A stretch of 64,000 bases of DNA, from positions 620,001 to 684,000 of the forward strand of contig CAVTWL010000006.1 in NCBI GenBank assembly GCA_963738375.1, given 5' to 3'. The notes beneath the pieces were generated by a model. That model saw only the letters and a program-made list of their open reading frames with translations, did not search any database and was not told the DNA's origin. Position 1 is the stretch's first letter, and every line of letters begins with the position of its first letter. Positions 26,089 through 35,161 of this stretch are shown here, one piece after another. Position numbers and translations under genes: made by a program. This DNA is from Bog-159 sp963738375. Its GTDB lineage: Bacteria > Acidobacteriota > Terriglobia > Bryobacterales > Bryobacteraceae.

Positions 26089-27508
26089 TAGCGCCTCCTC
26101 CACTGCTCGCGGAAACTGCGGGCCGGCGCGGGCGGCAGATCGCGCTGGCTGAGCCACGCTCGCACCGGCGCCACATTCATGAACGCGGGAACGGTGCGCA
26201 GCCACTTGCCGTCACCCATTGGGGCCAGCCCGGAGGCGGCCTTGCCGGCCATTTCATACAGGCGCGGATGGCACATCAGCCAAGCCCAAAACTTGAAGGC
26301 CAGTCGCTCCAGCCGGTTTACTCCCTTGCGATCTTCGTTCTGTTTAGCTTCGGCCCGGAGATCCAGCAGGATTTTCGGAATATCGATCTTGACCGGGCAA
26401 ACTTCCGCGCAGGCGCCGCAAAGGCTGGAAGCGAAGGGCAGGCTCGGCTCATGCTCGATACCCATGAACTGCGGCGTGATGATGGCGCCAATCGGGCCGG
26501 AGTAAACCCACGGGAAACTGTGGCCGCCGATTTTGCGATAAACCGGGCAATGGTTCAGGCATGCGCCGCAGCGGATGCAGTAAAGCGATTGGCGCTTCGA
26601 GGGATCGCGCGAGCAGCTTGGTGCGGCCGTTATCCAGCAGCACCACGTAAAACTCTTCCGGGCCGTCGACTTCGCCGGTCCGGCGGGGACCGGAGAGAAA
26701 CGACGTGTAGACGGTGAGCGATTGGCCGGTGGCGCTGCGGCCCAGCAGCTTCAGGAAGACGGCCAGGTCCTGGGCGCGCGGAATCAATTTCTCGATGCCG
26801 GCCACCGCGATATGAATTTTCGGCGCGGATGTGGTGAGGCGCGCGTTGCCTTCGTTTTCGACCAGCAGAACGGCGCCGGAATCCGCCACCAGGAAATTCG
26901 CGCCGCTGATCCCGATGTCGGCGGCCAGAAATTTTTCGCGCAGCACCGCCGCGCGCGATGAGGGTCTGCTTCTCGACGACGGTTTCGTTCGGAACGCCAA
27001 GGGTGCGCGCGAACAGATCGCCGACATCGTAGCGGGTCAGGTGCAGCGCCGGCGCCACAATGTGATAAGGCCGCTGGTGGGCGAGTTGCAGAATGTATTC
27101 GCCAAGATCGGTTTCAACGGATTCCAGGTGATGGTGCCCGAGGCGCTCATTGAGATCGATTTCCTCGGTGGTCATGGATTTCGATTTCACGATCAGCTGC
27201 GCGGCGCGCTCGCGGGCCAGGTTCAGAACGAAATCGGCGACTTCGGTGGCGTCGCTGCAGTAAACCACTTTGCCGCCGTGCGCGGTGACGTTGGCTTCGA
27301 ATTCCTCCAGGTAATGATCGAGATGATCGATGGTGTGCGCCTTGATGCCGTTCGCCTGGGTGCGCAGTTCCTGATATTCGGGGAGGACCGGCGCGGCCAC
27401 GGCGTGCTTGCGATGGTCGATCAGCCGCGCGGTGGCTTTGTAGATGGCCAACTGGAGGTTGGCATCCTCCAGCGTTTTGTGAACCTTTTCGTCGAAAGCG
27501 GCTGACAT
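26088..27508 (-). CDS. lutB: LutB iron-sulfur lactate utilisation protein, interrupted by two frameshifts
   Basis: Read as one ~473-residue gene from ATG 27508. Frame 1 gives 'LERLGHHHLESVETDLGEYI'-like LutB core to about 26955; frame 2 continues 'AAVLREKFLAADIGISGANF' to about 26610; frame 3 carries 'SLYCIRCGACLNHCPVYRKI' and 'SSLCGACAEVCPVKIDIPKI', the two [4Fe-4S] CxxCxxC...CP motifs, to the stop at 26088. Both shifts equal the loss of a CG pair within CGCGCG tracts (about 26951-26958 and 26603-26610). Either assembly error or an inactivated operon. LutB passes electrons in L-lactate oxidation to pyruvate. Confidence 0.85.
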
Positions 27509-27522
27509 GGTTTTCCGGCGCC

Positions 27523-28248
27523 TCAGCGGCTGGCGAGCACCTCGGCCAGATGCATGGTCCGCACCGGAAGGGCGGCGCGCGATAGGGCCCCCTGGATTTG
27601 CATGAGGCAGCTGGAATCCAGGCTGACCACGGTTTTGGCGCCGGTGCGCACGATCGAATCGAGCTTGGTGCGAACCATCCCGCCGGAGATTTCGGGAAGT
27701 TTCACCGAGAAGGTCCCGCCGAAACCGCAGCATTCTTCGGCGGCATCCATTTCGCGGAGTTCCAGGCCGCGCACGTGGGAGAGGAGGCGCCGCGGGCCGT
27801 TCTTGATGCCGAATTCCCGGAGGGCGTGGCAACTGTCGTGATACGTGACAATGTCTTCCAATCGCGCGCCGACGTCTTCCACGTTGGCTACTTCGAGGAT
27901 GAACTTGGAAAACTCCCAGACGCGCGGTGTGAGTTCATCGGCGGCGCGGGCGCCGCCGGGATCGTTGGGAAAGAGATCGTGAAAGTGGTGGGCGATCATC
28001 GAGGTGCAGGAGCCGGAAGGAACCACGATGTATTCAGCATCCCGAAAAACCTTGAGAAAGTGGCGGGCGACCTGGCAGGCCTCGTCGCGATAGCCCGTGT
28101 TGAATGCGGGCTGGCCGCAGCAGGTCTGATCTTTGGGGAAATCGATAGCGAAGCCCAGGCGTTCGAGCACCTCGGCCATCGCCATGCCGACAGCCGGAAA
28201 GAGCTGGTCGACGATGCAGGTGACGAAGATCGAGACCCGTGAGGACAT
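27523..28248 (-). CDS. lutA: LutA lactate utilisation protein (CCG-domain)
   Basis: A 241-residue protein with two cysteine-rich CCG domains, 'DQTCCGQPAFNTGYRDEACQ' and 'DAAEECCGFGGTFSVKLPEI', the heterodisulfide-reductase-like motif that binds an unusual iron-sulfur cluster. It is the first gene of lutABC; LutABC oxidises L-lactate to pyruvate in the cytoplasm. The gap to lutB is 14 nt. No LutR-like regulator or lactate permease is visible next to it. Confidence 0.93.
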   Translation of the reverse strand: MSSRVSIFVTCIVDQLFPAVGMAMAEVLERLGFAIDFPKDQTCCGQPAFNTGYRDEACQVARHFLKVFRDAEYIVVPSGSCTSMIAHHFHDLFPNDPGGARAADELTPRVWEFSKFILEVANVEDVGARLEDIVTYHDSCHALREFGIKNGPRRLLSHVRGLELREMDAAEECCGFGGTFSVKLPEISGGMVRTKLDSIVRTGAKTVVSLDSSCLMQIQGALSRAALPVRTMHLAEVLASR

Positions 28249-28401
28249 GGAAGACGGATTGTAACAGGGGGCGGCGAAAGGGACGCGGCGCGCGCCGGCG
28301 CTCGCGTGCGATTTTCCGGCCGTTAACCAATTTCAGTATGGAGAATGGCCAAAAGTTATGACAAATTTGGACCAGGAGTGATGCGCCAGCGCGAGCATGT
28401 T

Positions 28402-28626
28402 ATGAGGAGAATCTTCAGACGATTTCGCGGCGAGGAAAGCGGCCAGGATTTGATCGAGTATACGCTCTTGCTGGCCTTCGTCGCCTTGGCCAGCGCGGGG
28501 TTGTTCCTGGGCAGCGGGGCCAGCGTGTCGCAGATCTGGTCGTCGGCGAACACCGTGCTGGGGACGGCAGCGGGCGCGCAGAGTCCAACGAATACCGGCG
28601 GTGGCGGCGATCAGGGCAGCCACTAG
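28402..28626 (+). CDS. Flp-type pilin, orphan
   Basis: A ~74-residue Flp/Fap pilin. A short basic leader 'MRRIFRRFRGEESG' is followed by 'QDLIEYTLLLAFVALASAGL': cleavage after Gly would leave the E-Y pair at +5/+6, the Flp hallmark, then a single hydrophobic helix and a Gly/Ser/Asn-rich end. Upstream in-frame ATGs at 28381 (with AGGAG close by) and 28345 are alternatives. No tad secretion genes are in the window. Its stop codon lies in the left copy of the 26-bp repeat that bounds the helicase island. Confidence 0.82.
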   Translation: MRRIFRRFRGEESGQDLIEYTLLLAFVALASAGLFLGSGASVSQIWSSANTVLGTAAGAQSPTNTGGGGDQGSH

Positions 28627-28650
28627 CCGGCGATGATCGCGGCGGCGCGG
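28625..28650. repeat. left 26-bp imperfect direct repeat flanking the helicase gene
   Basis: 24 of 26 bases match the copy at 33719-33744 in the same orientation (first 13 bases identical, two mismatches, last 9 identical). This copy contains the flp stop codon. Read on the minus strand it would encode RAAAIIAG plus stop, the same C-terminus as the uracil-DNA glycosylase, suggesting a duplicated target or att-like site. Confidence 0.6.
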
Positions 28651-28739
28651 TGGTGTTGATCGGGATCTCCGTTTTTGCTGAGCTCTTGCTTTGTTGGCGA
28701 CGGCGGAAGGTCGATCTTCCAGCCTAAGACTTCGCGGAC

Positions 28740-31700
28740 CTAAGAACCCCGCACCCCCTCTTGACCCAGAACAAGGTTGACTCCTTGGCGAATCAAGCTG
28801 CCGCAACGGAGTAAAGCCTCGCAATGGGGCTCTATCGACGCAGCCATTTCGGTGGTAACCCGCGCAAACCCAAAGAGTCGGCAGACAGCCGCCGGCAGAT
28901 CTGCTTGCGCGATCCCGTAGGATGTCTGGACGACGATAACAATTGCTTGCTGAATCTCCTCCGGCGCCACGAGGTCGAATTTGCGGGATGCGGTTGGAAG
29001 CGGGCTTCGATCGCGCACCGCGGGAGAGTCCCTTCCCGAAGCCCAGAGAAAATCGCCACGCTGGACGAATAGGCGACGGTCGGCACCGTGCCTCACAGCG
29101 TGCGCAAACGCTTGCTGAATTCTGCTGCCCAACCTCTGGATTCCAGCGCCGCTGACGACGCGGCGAGCGGCCTCCATCCAATGCACGGGACTTTCGACGT
29201 CAACTACTTGAGCTAGCAGCTTTGCTAACGTAGAATTGCCCATCTGATGCATTTCGACGCCATTGAGCCGCACGTCAATCACCGCGCATTGGTAGCTTGC
29301 TACTCTTGGGATCTCTGTATGGGGTTGTTCGGCCGACGACGTTGGCGGCGCCGAAGGCGGCCCGGTTTTCGAATAAGTTTCGGGCGGGCGTGGCGATGGT
29401 GGGGCCGTCGTTGCGGCCGTTTCGATTGCCTGCAACAGTTTACGCAATTCCTGATCAGGATTACGAAACCAGTCGGTTGACCAGATGCGGTAGATGCTCC
29501 AGCCTAGCCCTTCCAAGACTGCTTGACGGAGACGGTCCCGGTCGCGTGCGGATAGGGCGCTGTGGTAGCGAGCGCCGTCGCACTCTATCCCCAATAAGTA
29601 TCTCCCCGGATTCGCCGTGTCCACAACAGCCAAGTCCAAAAAGAAACCGGCGCTACCGACTTGTGCGTGCACCTCGTAGCCCAACGCCGCCAGTTGACGC
29701 CGAACTTGTTCCTCGAATTCGGAGTCGGGTTCGCGGCCGGTTTGCTTCGGCACCTCAATTTGTCCGCTCTGGGCGTAACTGAGAAACGTCTTGAGTGCGG
29801 AGACGCCCCCCGAATTCGTCCTTGAAAGGTCGATGTCATCCGCTGTCAAGGCCGTAAAAACCTCGCAGCGCCTTCTTGCACGGCTGATGAGAACGTTCAG
29901 GCGCCTCTCGCCGCCGTTTCGATTGAGGGGGCCGAAGCTCATCGCCAAGTACCCCTCTGCTGTGGGGCCGTAACCGATGCTGATCAAGATCACGTCCCGC
30001 TCGTCTCCCTGGAGGTTCTCGAGATTTTTCACAAAGAAGGGCTCGTATGGCGGATAAGAGAAAAAATCTTCGCACGATGGATCCTGACGCCGCAGTATCT
30101 CCAGTTGGTTGAGGATGGCATCCATTTGGGTCATACTGAACGCCGCAACTCCCAGAGTCTCCCACAGTTCACGGGGTCGGTGAAGCTGAGCGCGGGCGTG
30201 GGTCATCACGGCGGCGGCAACCTCCTTTGCCTCAACCGGATTTGTCCGCGTGCGACTCCGTTCGTAGAATGCGCCCTCCAAGTGTCGGTACACTAGCCCG
30301 ATCTCCTGCCCACTTCTGTCCGGACTCGGAAAGACTACGAGGCGGTCGTCATAGAACAGGTGGTTGGAAACCACGATTAGAGATTCGTGTCGGCTGCGGT
30401 AGTGCCAGCGCAGCATACGCTGGTGCGCACCCCGGGAACAAAATAGGCCGAGCACACTCTCGATGTCACTGGTGGCGCTTTCATCTTCGTCCGGCCCGTC
30501 ATCTTGCGACCCCACTAGCGAGTCGAAGAAGCTCGTTGGCGGCAATTGTCTGCTGTCTCCGACAACCACGGTCTGCTGTCCGCGCACGATCGCCCCTAAC
30601 GCGTCGACCGGTCGAACTTGGCTGGCTTCATCGAAGATAATCAAGTCGAAGCTCAGGGCCCCCGGCGGAAGATAGTTCGCTATTGACAGCGGGCTCATCA
30701 TAAAGACCGGCTTTATCGACTGGATGGCGTGTCCAGCCCTCGCCACCAGGTTGCGGATTGTGAGAAATCTGGCCCGCTTCTCGAATTCCCGCCAAAGAAT
30801 CCCGACCTCGCCTGCGCCACCACCTGCCGGCAAAGCCTGAGCATGCTTATCCGCCAAGAGTGCGCGATTCAGTTCTAGCTGAAGCAAATCGAGTCGGCGG
30901 AACTCCGATACCGCATTTGAGTGCCGGACACCATCAAAGCCGGCGAGGGCTTTGCGCTCTAGGAAGGCGCGCTCCAATAGCGAGATGGAACGGGCGCGTT
31001 CATACAAAGCTGAAAGCTTTGTGGCGGCGTGTTCCCAACAAGCCGCGACATGTGCGATGCTACCAAGACCGTCGTTAGCACATTCGTCGAAAATCCGATT
31101 GAATGCCACTAACGAATGCAAGTCATGTATACGTTCCGCTTGGAGCAGCCAGCGACGCCTCAGGACGCCAAATGGCTGGGCTGAAAGCGGTCCCTCTTGA
31201 TAGCGTCCTTCGTCGACATCCAGCGCCTCGCGCCATCCGCGAAGGGCAGACTGATAGCTTAGGCGCGCGGAGTCTAGCCGTCGAACCTCGGAGATGGCGT
31301 TGTTCGTGAAGGCATTAACCCGTTTGGGGTCGACGCACCAGGCTGCAAGGGTTCCATCGCTGACGCCGGTACAGGCCGCTATGACCCAGTTGAACTGGGC
31401 TTCCAGAAGATCCCAATCACTATCGACGCCGTTCCAAGAATCTCCGAATAAAGACGCCACCGAGGCTGGAAGTCGGTTCACATCCTGTGCGCAGACCGAC
31501 GCCTGTGCTATCGCATCGAGCATTGCGAGCTGCGAGGCCACGCCCACTGGGGGAGCCGTCAAGCAAAATTGCGCAAGCGCTTTCATCGCGCGCCGCCATC
31601 TCCCCGAAAAGACCCGCCACCAGCGAGGTCCCAGACTGGCAATGTCAATACGAATTGCGGCAACGTCCGCGTTCCACGCCTCGGCCCGCACGACGGCGTC

Positions 31701-33506
31701 AAACCTGCCGTGAAGATCGCGGTATCGAAGTCCGGCGACGAGCGTCAGGCGGATTTGCGACTCGCACTCGGCCCAGACGGCAGGATCCAGATTGACTCCC
31801 TGCATCGCGGGAGCTCTAATGATATGCTTGGTGGTTTCGAGGAGTTGATCCACATCGCGTCCCGTCGATGGGGCTTCCGCCACGACCAGGTTTGCAAGGG
31901 AATTCGCGGCGTCCTCGTACGAACTGCACGCAGACTCGGCCTTAAGGCATTCACCCCGAAATCTGTCGCTATCAGTAGGGAGGACGACGCGTAGATCGCT
32001 GCCCCAAAACGGATGTTGAATTGGAATTCCGGTCCGCAACACCCGGTCTTGCATCTGGGCAACTATTTGCTTGCGACGGGCTATTACGTCAGCGGTCCAC
32101 AACTCCGCCGAACCTAACTGAACGTTGGGCAGTTCGACGCCCTTAAGGGCGGTCTGTGCGCCAAGCAAATTCCCATAAGTGACGCAAGGGCTCTCCCCGC
32201 TCTTTCCAATTGGCTCGTTGACCGCTTTGCAATATTCGTTCAAACGTTCCCGATTGTCGGAAAGTAAGCTGATCTCACAGCTTGGCCGCAGGCTTTCATG
32301 CCGTCGGCCCAACGCTGTACTTCGAAGCTCCTCAATGATGCTCTTCTTGTTAGTTCGATTGCTGTGTAGTTCCAGGCATGCTGCACCAAGACCAACCCGG
32401 TCGAGGCGTCTCTTCACGACGTCAAGCGCCGCCATCTTCTCCGCGACGAACAGAATTCGCTTTCCCCCGGCGAGAGCCCCAGCTATGAGATTTACGATGG
32501 TCTGAGACTTGCCGGTGCCCGGCGGCCCCTGAATAACCATCGTGTGACCATCAAGGGAATCCAGGGTGGCCAGGGTCTGAGAGCTATCCGAATCGACCAC
32601 CTGAACGAAGTCTCGGTTCCGAAGTTGATCGTCCAGCAGCCGGTCCTCGGTATAGTTCGAAACGCCGGCTCCAAATCCCTCTTCTCCTAGTAATGACCGA
32701 AGTACCCCGTGCTCAAGAATCGCGCTCGGCGTCGGCCACGTCTTGGGATCGAGATCGCGATACATCAGAAGCTTGGCGAAAGAGAAGAACCCGAGCGCCA
32801 CCGCGTGTTTGTCTACCGCCCAACCTGGGCGGCTGACGACTGTTCGCGCGACTTTTCCTAGGTATTCATCGACGTCCAGATCGTCCGGGTCCGGGAGTTC
32901 CGGTAGCGTCTTGATGCCAAAGTCTTGCTTCAGCTTTTCGGCAAGTGAAACATTACCGCCCAGGTCCTCGCCCGTGAATTTCAGATGAAACCGTTCGCGG
33001 GCGCTACTCCGCCCGAGTTCTACGGGAATGAGAATAAGAGGTGCCCTCAAGACCTTGTCGCTATGGCCTTCCTCGCGCCAACATAGCATTCCCATGGCGA
33101 GATACAGCGTGTTTACCCCCTGCTCCTCGACTGAAGTCCGTGCCGCATGATACGTGGCCAACAGTCTGCCCTGTAGCTGTGTCGAGGGATGAGCGGTTCT
33201 TAAACGCAAATCCAGGGGCCGGCCCCGTGGCCGACGATCGCCTGTTGGCTGCGCAAGGTGAACGTCAGGGACGTTTCCGTTTTGCTCCTCGTCGGCGTTA
33301 TCGGTGGGTAAGAAGGTTAGCGATTTCTCCTCGCGTACGAGTAGACGGAATATTTCCGGAGGGATTTCGTCGACCACCTCCACGCCTTTGGCTCGCATGG
33401 TCCGATAGTTGAGAAGCGGGTTGCGCAATCCAAGGTCGAGGAGGTCGCGGCGGGCGGTCTCCAGGGATTCACTCAGGGTCATACTGTTGGGTTTGGCGAG
33501 CGGCAT
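28740..33506 (-). CDS. DUF4011 - SF1 helicase - Vsr/MTES_1575-type nuclease - DUF3320 protein (defence candidate)
   Basis: A 1588-residue multidomain protein. N-terminal DUF4011 ('RRDLLDLGLRNPLLNY'), Walker A 'VIQGPPGTGKSQTIVNL' at ~residue 325, Walker B 'LIIFDEASQVRPVDALG' near 955, helicase motifs 'RSRHESLIVVSNHLF' and 'NLENLQGDERDVILISIGYG', a PD-(D/E)XK-like nuclease with 'FFLDLAVV' and 'LLGIECDGARYHSALSARDR' near 1280-1340, and a DUF3320 C-terminus. Stand-alone proteins of this build have been catalogued as anti-phage candidates. Base composition is visibly less GC-rich than the flanks, no partner genes, and direct repeats bound it: signs of transfer. The frame stays open 36 codons past the TAG stop. 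Confidence 0.9.
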   Translation of the reverse strand: MPLAKPNSMTLSESLETARRDLLDLGLRNPLLNYRTMRAKGVEVVDEIPPEIFRLLVREEKSLTFLPTDNADEEQNGNVPDVHLAQPTGDRRPRGRPLDLRLRTAHPSTQLQGRLLATYHAARTSVEEQGVNTLYLAMGMLCWREEGHSDKVLRAPLILIPVELGRSSARERFHLKFTGEDLGGNVSLAEKLKQDFGIKTLPELPDPDDLDVDEYLGKVARTVVSRPGWAVDKHAVALGFFSFAKLLMYRDLDPKTWPTPSAILEHGVLRSLLGEEGFGAGVSNYTEDRLLDDQLRNRDFVQVVDSDSSQTLATLDSLDGHTMVIQGPPGTGKSQTIVNLIAGALAGGKRILFVAEKMAALDVVKRRLDRVGLGAACLELHSNRTNKKSIIEELRSTALGRRHESLRPSCEISLLSDNRERLNEYCKAVNEPIGKSGESPCVTYGNLLGAQTALKGVELPNVQLGSAELWTADVIARRKQIVAQMQDRVLRTGIPIQHPFWGSDLRVVLPTDSDRFRGECLKAESACSSYEDAANSLANLVVAEAPSTGRDVDQLLETTKHIIRAPAMQGVNLDPAVWAECESQIRLTLVAGLRYRDLHGRFDAVVRAEAWNADVAAIRIDIASLGPRWWRVFSGRWRRAMKALAQFCLTAPPVGVASQLAMLDAIAQASVCAQDVNRLPASVASLFGDSWNGVDSDWDLLEAQFNWVIAACTGVSDGTLAAWCVDPKRVNAFTNNAISEVRRLDSARLSYQSALRGWREALDVDEGRYQEGPLSAQPFGVLRRRWLLQAERIHDLHSLVAFNRIFDECANDGLGSIAHVAACWEHAATKLSALYERARSISLLERAFLERKALAGFDGVRHSNAVSEFRRLDLLQLELNRALLADKHAQALPAGGGAGEVGILWREFEKRARFLTIRNLVARAGHAIQSIKPVFMMSPLSIANYLPPGALSFDLIIFDEASQVRPVDALGAIVRGQQTVVVGDSRQLPPTSFFDSLVGSQDDGPDEDESATSDIESVLGLFCSRGAHQRMLRWHYRSRHESLIVVSNHLFYDDRLVVFPSPDRSGQEIGLVYRHLEGAFYERSRTRTNPVEAKEVAAAVMTHARAQLHRPRELWETLGVAAFSMTQMDAILNQLEILRRQDPSCEDFFSYPPYEPFFVKNLENLQGDERDVILISIGYGPTAEGYLAMSFGPLNRNGGERRLNVLISRARRRCEVFTALTADDIDLSRTNSGGVSALKTFLSYAQSGQIEVPKQTGREPDSEFEEQVRRQLAALGYEVHAQVGSAGFFLDLAVVDTANPGRYLLGIECDGARYHSALSARDRDRLRQAVLEGLGWSIYRIWSTDWFRNPDQELRKLLQAIETAATTAPPSPRPPETYSKTGPPSAPPTSSAEQPHTEIPRVASYQCAVIDVRLNGVEMHQMGNSTLAKLLAQVVDVESPVHWMEAARRVVSGAGIQRLGSRIQQAFAHAVRHGADRRLFVQRGDFLWASGRDSPAVRDRSPLPTASRKFDLVAPEEIQQAIVIVVQTSYGIAQADLPAAVCRLFGFARVTTEMAASIEPHCEALLRCGSLIRQGVNLVLGQEGVRGS

Positions 33507-33716
33507 CCAAATCCTTACTATCGACTTGACGATATCACGTTGCGGTCGATGCCTAGCCCGCCATAAGTTGAAATTAACTAAGTGAATTCCCCTTGGGTGA
33601 ACATTTACAGTGTCGCGCGCAGGCGAATCTTGGACGGGCCCACAACGGCTAAATTGGTGTCGTGCAAAGCCGCGATTCGTGTGTGCTTCATCGATGGGAT
33701 CTAGCCTATCTAGAGC
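33507..33716. other. AT-richer gap upstream of the helicase gene
   Basis: About 210 bp with lower GC than the genome around it and no convincing reading frame. It presumably holds the helicase promoter; I could not pick clear -35/-10 boxes on the minus strand. No integrase, tRNA or IS end is visible. Confidence 0.35.
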
Positions 33717-34418
33717 TCAGCCGGCGATGATGGCCGCGGCGCGGCGAAACACGGCGGTTAGCATCGCCTCGGTGAGCTTGCCGGTTGACGTGTTTTGCTG
33801 GCTGGGATGGTAGGAAGCGATCAGGAGCGGTTGGCCCGGCGACGTTTCAAAAACCCGATCGTGTCCGAATCCGAATGCCGCACGGCTGCGAATCAGGCCG
33901 CGGGTTTGCAGGATCGCCAGATAATTATCGAACGCCACCCGGCCCAGAGCGACTACCACTTTCACGTTGCGTAGCAGGTCCAATTCGCGCTCCAAAAATG
34001 GACGGCAGTTGGCGATCTCCGCGGGCGTCGGCTTGTTGCCCGGTGGGGCGCAGTGAGCGACCGCGGTGATGTAGGCGTCGATTAGGCGCTGCCCGTCGTC
34101 GCGGGAGACGCTCTCGGCTTGAGTAGCGAAGCCTGTGTTGTACAGCACGCGGTACAGGATGTTGCCCGACATGTCTCCCGTGAACATGCGGCCGGTGCGA
34201 TTCGACCCGTGCGCTCCGGGGGCCAGGCCCACGATCAGAAGCCGGGCGCGCACGTTGCCGAAGGAAGGCACCGGGCGGCCCCAATAATCCCAATCGAGAT
34301 AGGCGCGGCGCTTGACGCGCGCCACCTCTTCGCGGTGCGCGGCCAGCCGCGGGCACCGGCGGCACGCGACGACTTCGTTTTCAAGAACGTGCAGGGCGTT
34401 AGAATTCAAGCGATGCAT
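33717..34418 (-). CDS. family 4/5 (UdgB-like) uracil-DNA glycosylase
   Basis: A 233-residue iron-sulfur uracil-DNA glycosylase. 'LLIVGLAPGAHGSNRTGRMF' and 'TGDMSGNILY' are the family-5 style active-site block, 'LLIASYHPSQQNTSTGKL' the second motif, and cysteines in 'VACRRCPRL' and 'HCAPPGNKPTPAEIANC' fit the 4Fe-4S ligands. It removes uracil (and possibly other deaminated bases) from DNA. ATG 34418 overlaps the divergent SDR start within the palindrome ATGCAT; TTG 34409 is an alternative. Its last codons lie in the right direct repeat. Confidence 0.88.
   Translation of the reverse strand: MHRLNSNALHVLENEVVACRRCPRLAAHREEVARVKRRAYLDWDYWGRPVPSFGNVRARLLIVGLAPGAHGSNRTGRMFTGDMSGNILYRVLYNTGFATQAESVSRDDGQRLIDAYITAVAHCAPPGNKPTPAEIANCRPFLERELDLLRNVKVVVALGRVAFDNYLAILQTRGLIRSRAAFGFGHDRVFETSPGQPLLIASYHPSQQNTSTGKLTEAMLTAVFRRAAAIIAG
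33719..33744. repeat. right 26-bp imperfect direct repeat (3' end of the UDG gene)
   Basis: Matches 28625-28650 at 24 of 26 positions. It encodes the last residues of the uracil-DNA glycosylase on the minus strand. Together the copies bound a ~5.1-kb segment carrying only the helicase gene. Confidence 0.6.
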
Positions 34419-35161
34419 CTTCCTTTTCGATTGGATGGGCTGCATGCCCTGATTACCGGCGGCGCCAGCGGCATTGGCGCGGCTACCTGCCGGGCGCTCC
34501 ACGCGGCGGGCGCGCGGGTAACCATCGCGGATATGGACCGGGAAGGAGCGGAAGTCCTCGCGCGAGAATTGACCGGTGCCCAAGTGCGCATACTCGATAT
34601 TACCGGCGAAGCGGCCGTGCGGGCCATGTTCGCGGGGCTGGACGGGCTCGACATCCTGGTGAACAACGCGGGCATCGGCATGGTGGGGGGGTGGAGCAGA
34701 CCGAACTGTCGGATTTCGAGCGGCTCTTCCAGGTGAACGTGACCGGCACCTACCTGGTGACGCGGGCCGCCATGCCGCTGCTGCTGCGGTCGCACGGCTC
34801 GATCGTGAATATCGGGTCGGTGGCCGGCATGGTGGGAATCAAGAAGCGATTCGCATATTGCGCGACCAAGGGCGCGGTCATCGCCATGACGCGGCAACTG
34901 GCGGTGGAGTATCCGACGGAACTGCGCGTGAATTGCATTTGTCCCGGCACCGTGGATACGCCCTTCGTGGAGGGATATCTGGACAAGTACCACAAGCATG
35001 AGAAGGACAAAGTGAGGGCGGAATTGAATCAGCGCCAGCCCTTGGGGCGGCTGGGCCGTCCGGACGAGATAGCGAACCTGGTCCTGTACTTGTGTTCGCC
35101 GGAGGCGGAGTTTGTAACCGGTTCGGTAATCGCTATTGATGGAGGCTGGACCGCCGCTTAG
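34413..35161 (+). CDS. SDR dehydrogenase (DHRS6/keto-deoxy-fuconate dehydrogenase-like), frameshifted in a G run
   Basis: Read as one ~249-residue short-chain dehydrogenase. Frame 1 carries 'HALITGGASGIGAATCRALH' (TGxxxGIG) and 'LDILVNNAGIGMVGG'; at the 7-G run 34685-34691 the frame changes, and 'EQTELSDFERLFQVNVTGTY', the active site 'FAYCATKGAVIAM' (YxxxK) and 'CICPGTVDTPFVEGYLDKYH' follow. An eighth G would restore the gene. Similarity in the 'CPGTVDTP' block is closest to DHRS6/2-keto-3-deoxy-fuconate dehydrogenases. Substrate uncertain. Confidence 0.83.

Noticed and set aside
28333..29181. Frame running from the Flp gene into the helicase 3' end
   Set aside because: Shadow frame spanning two real genes; Arg/Pro-rich without domain similarity.
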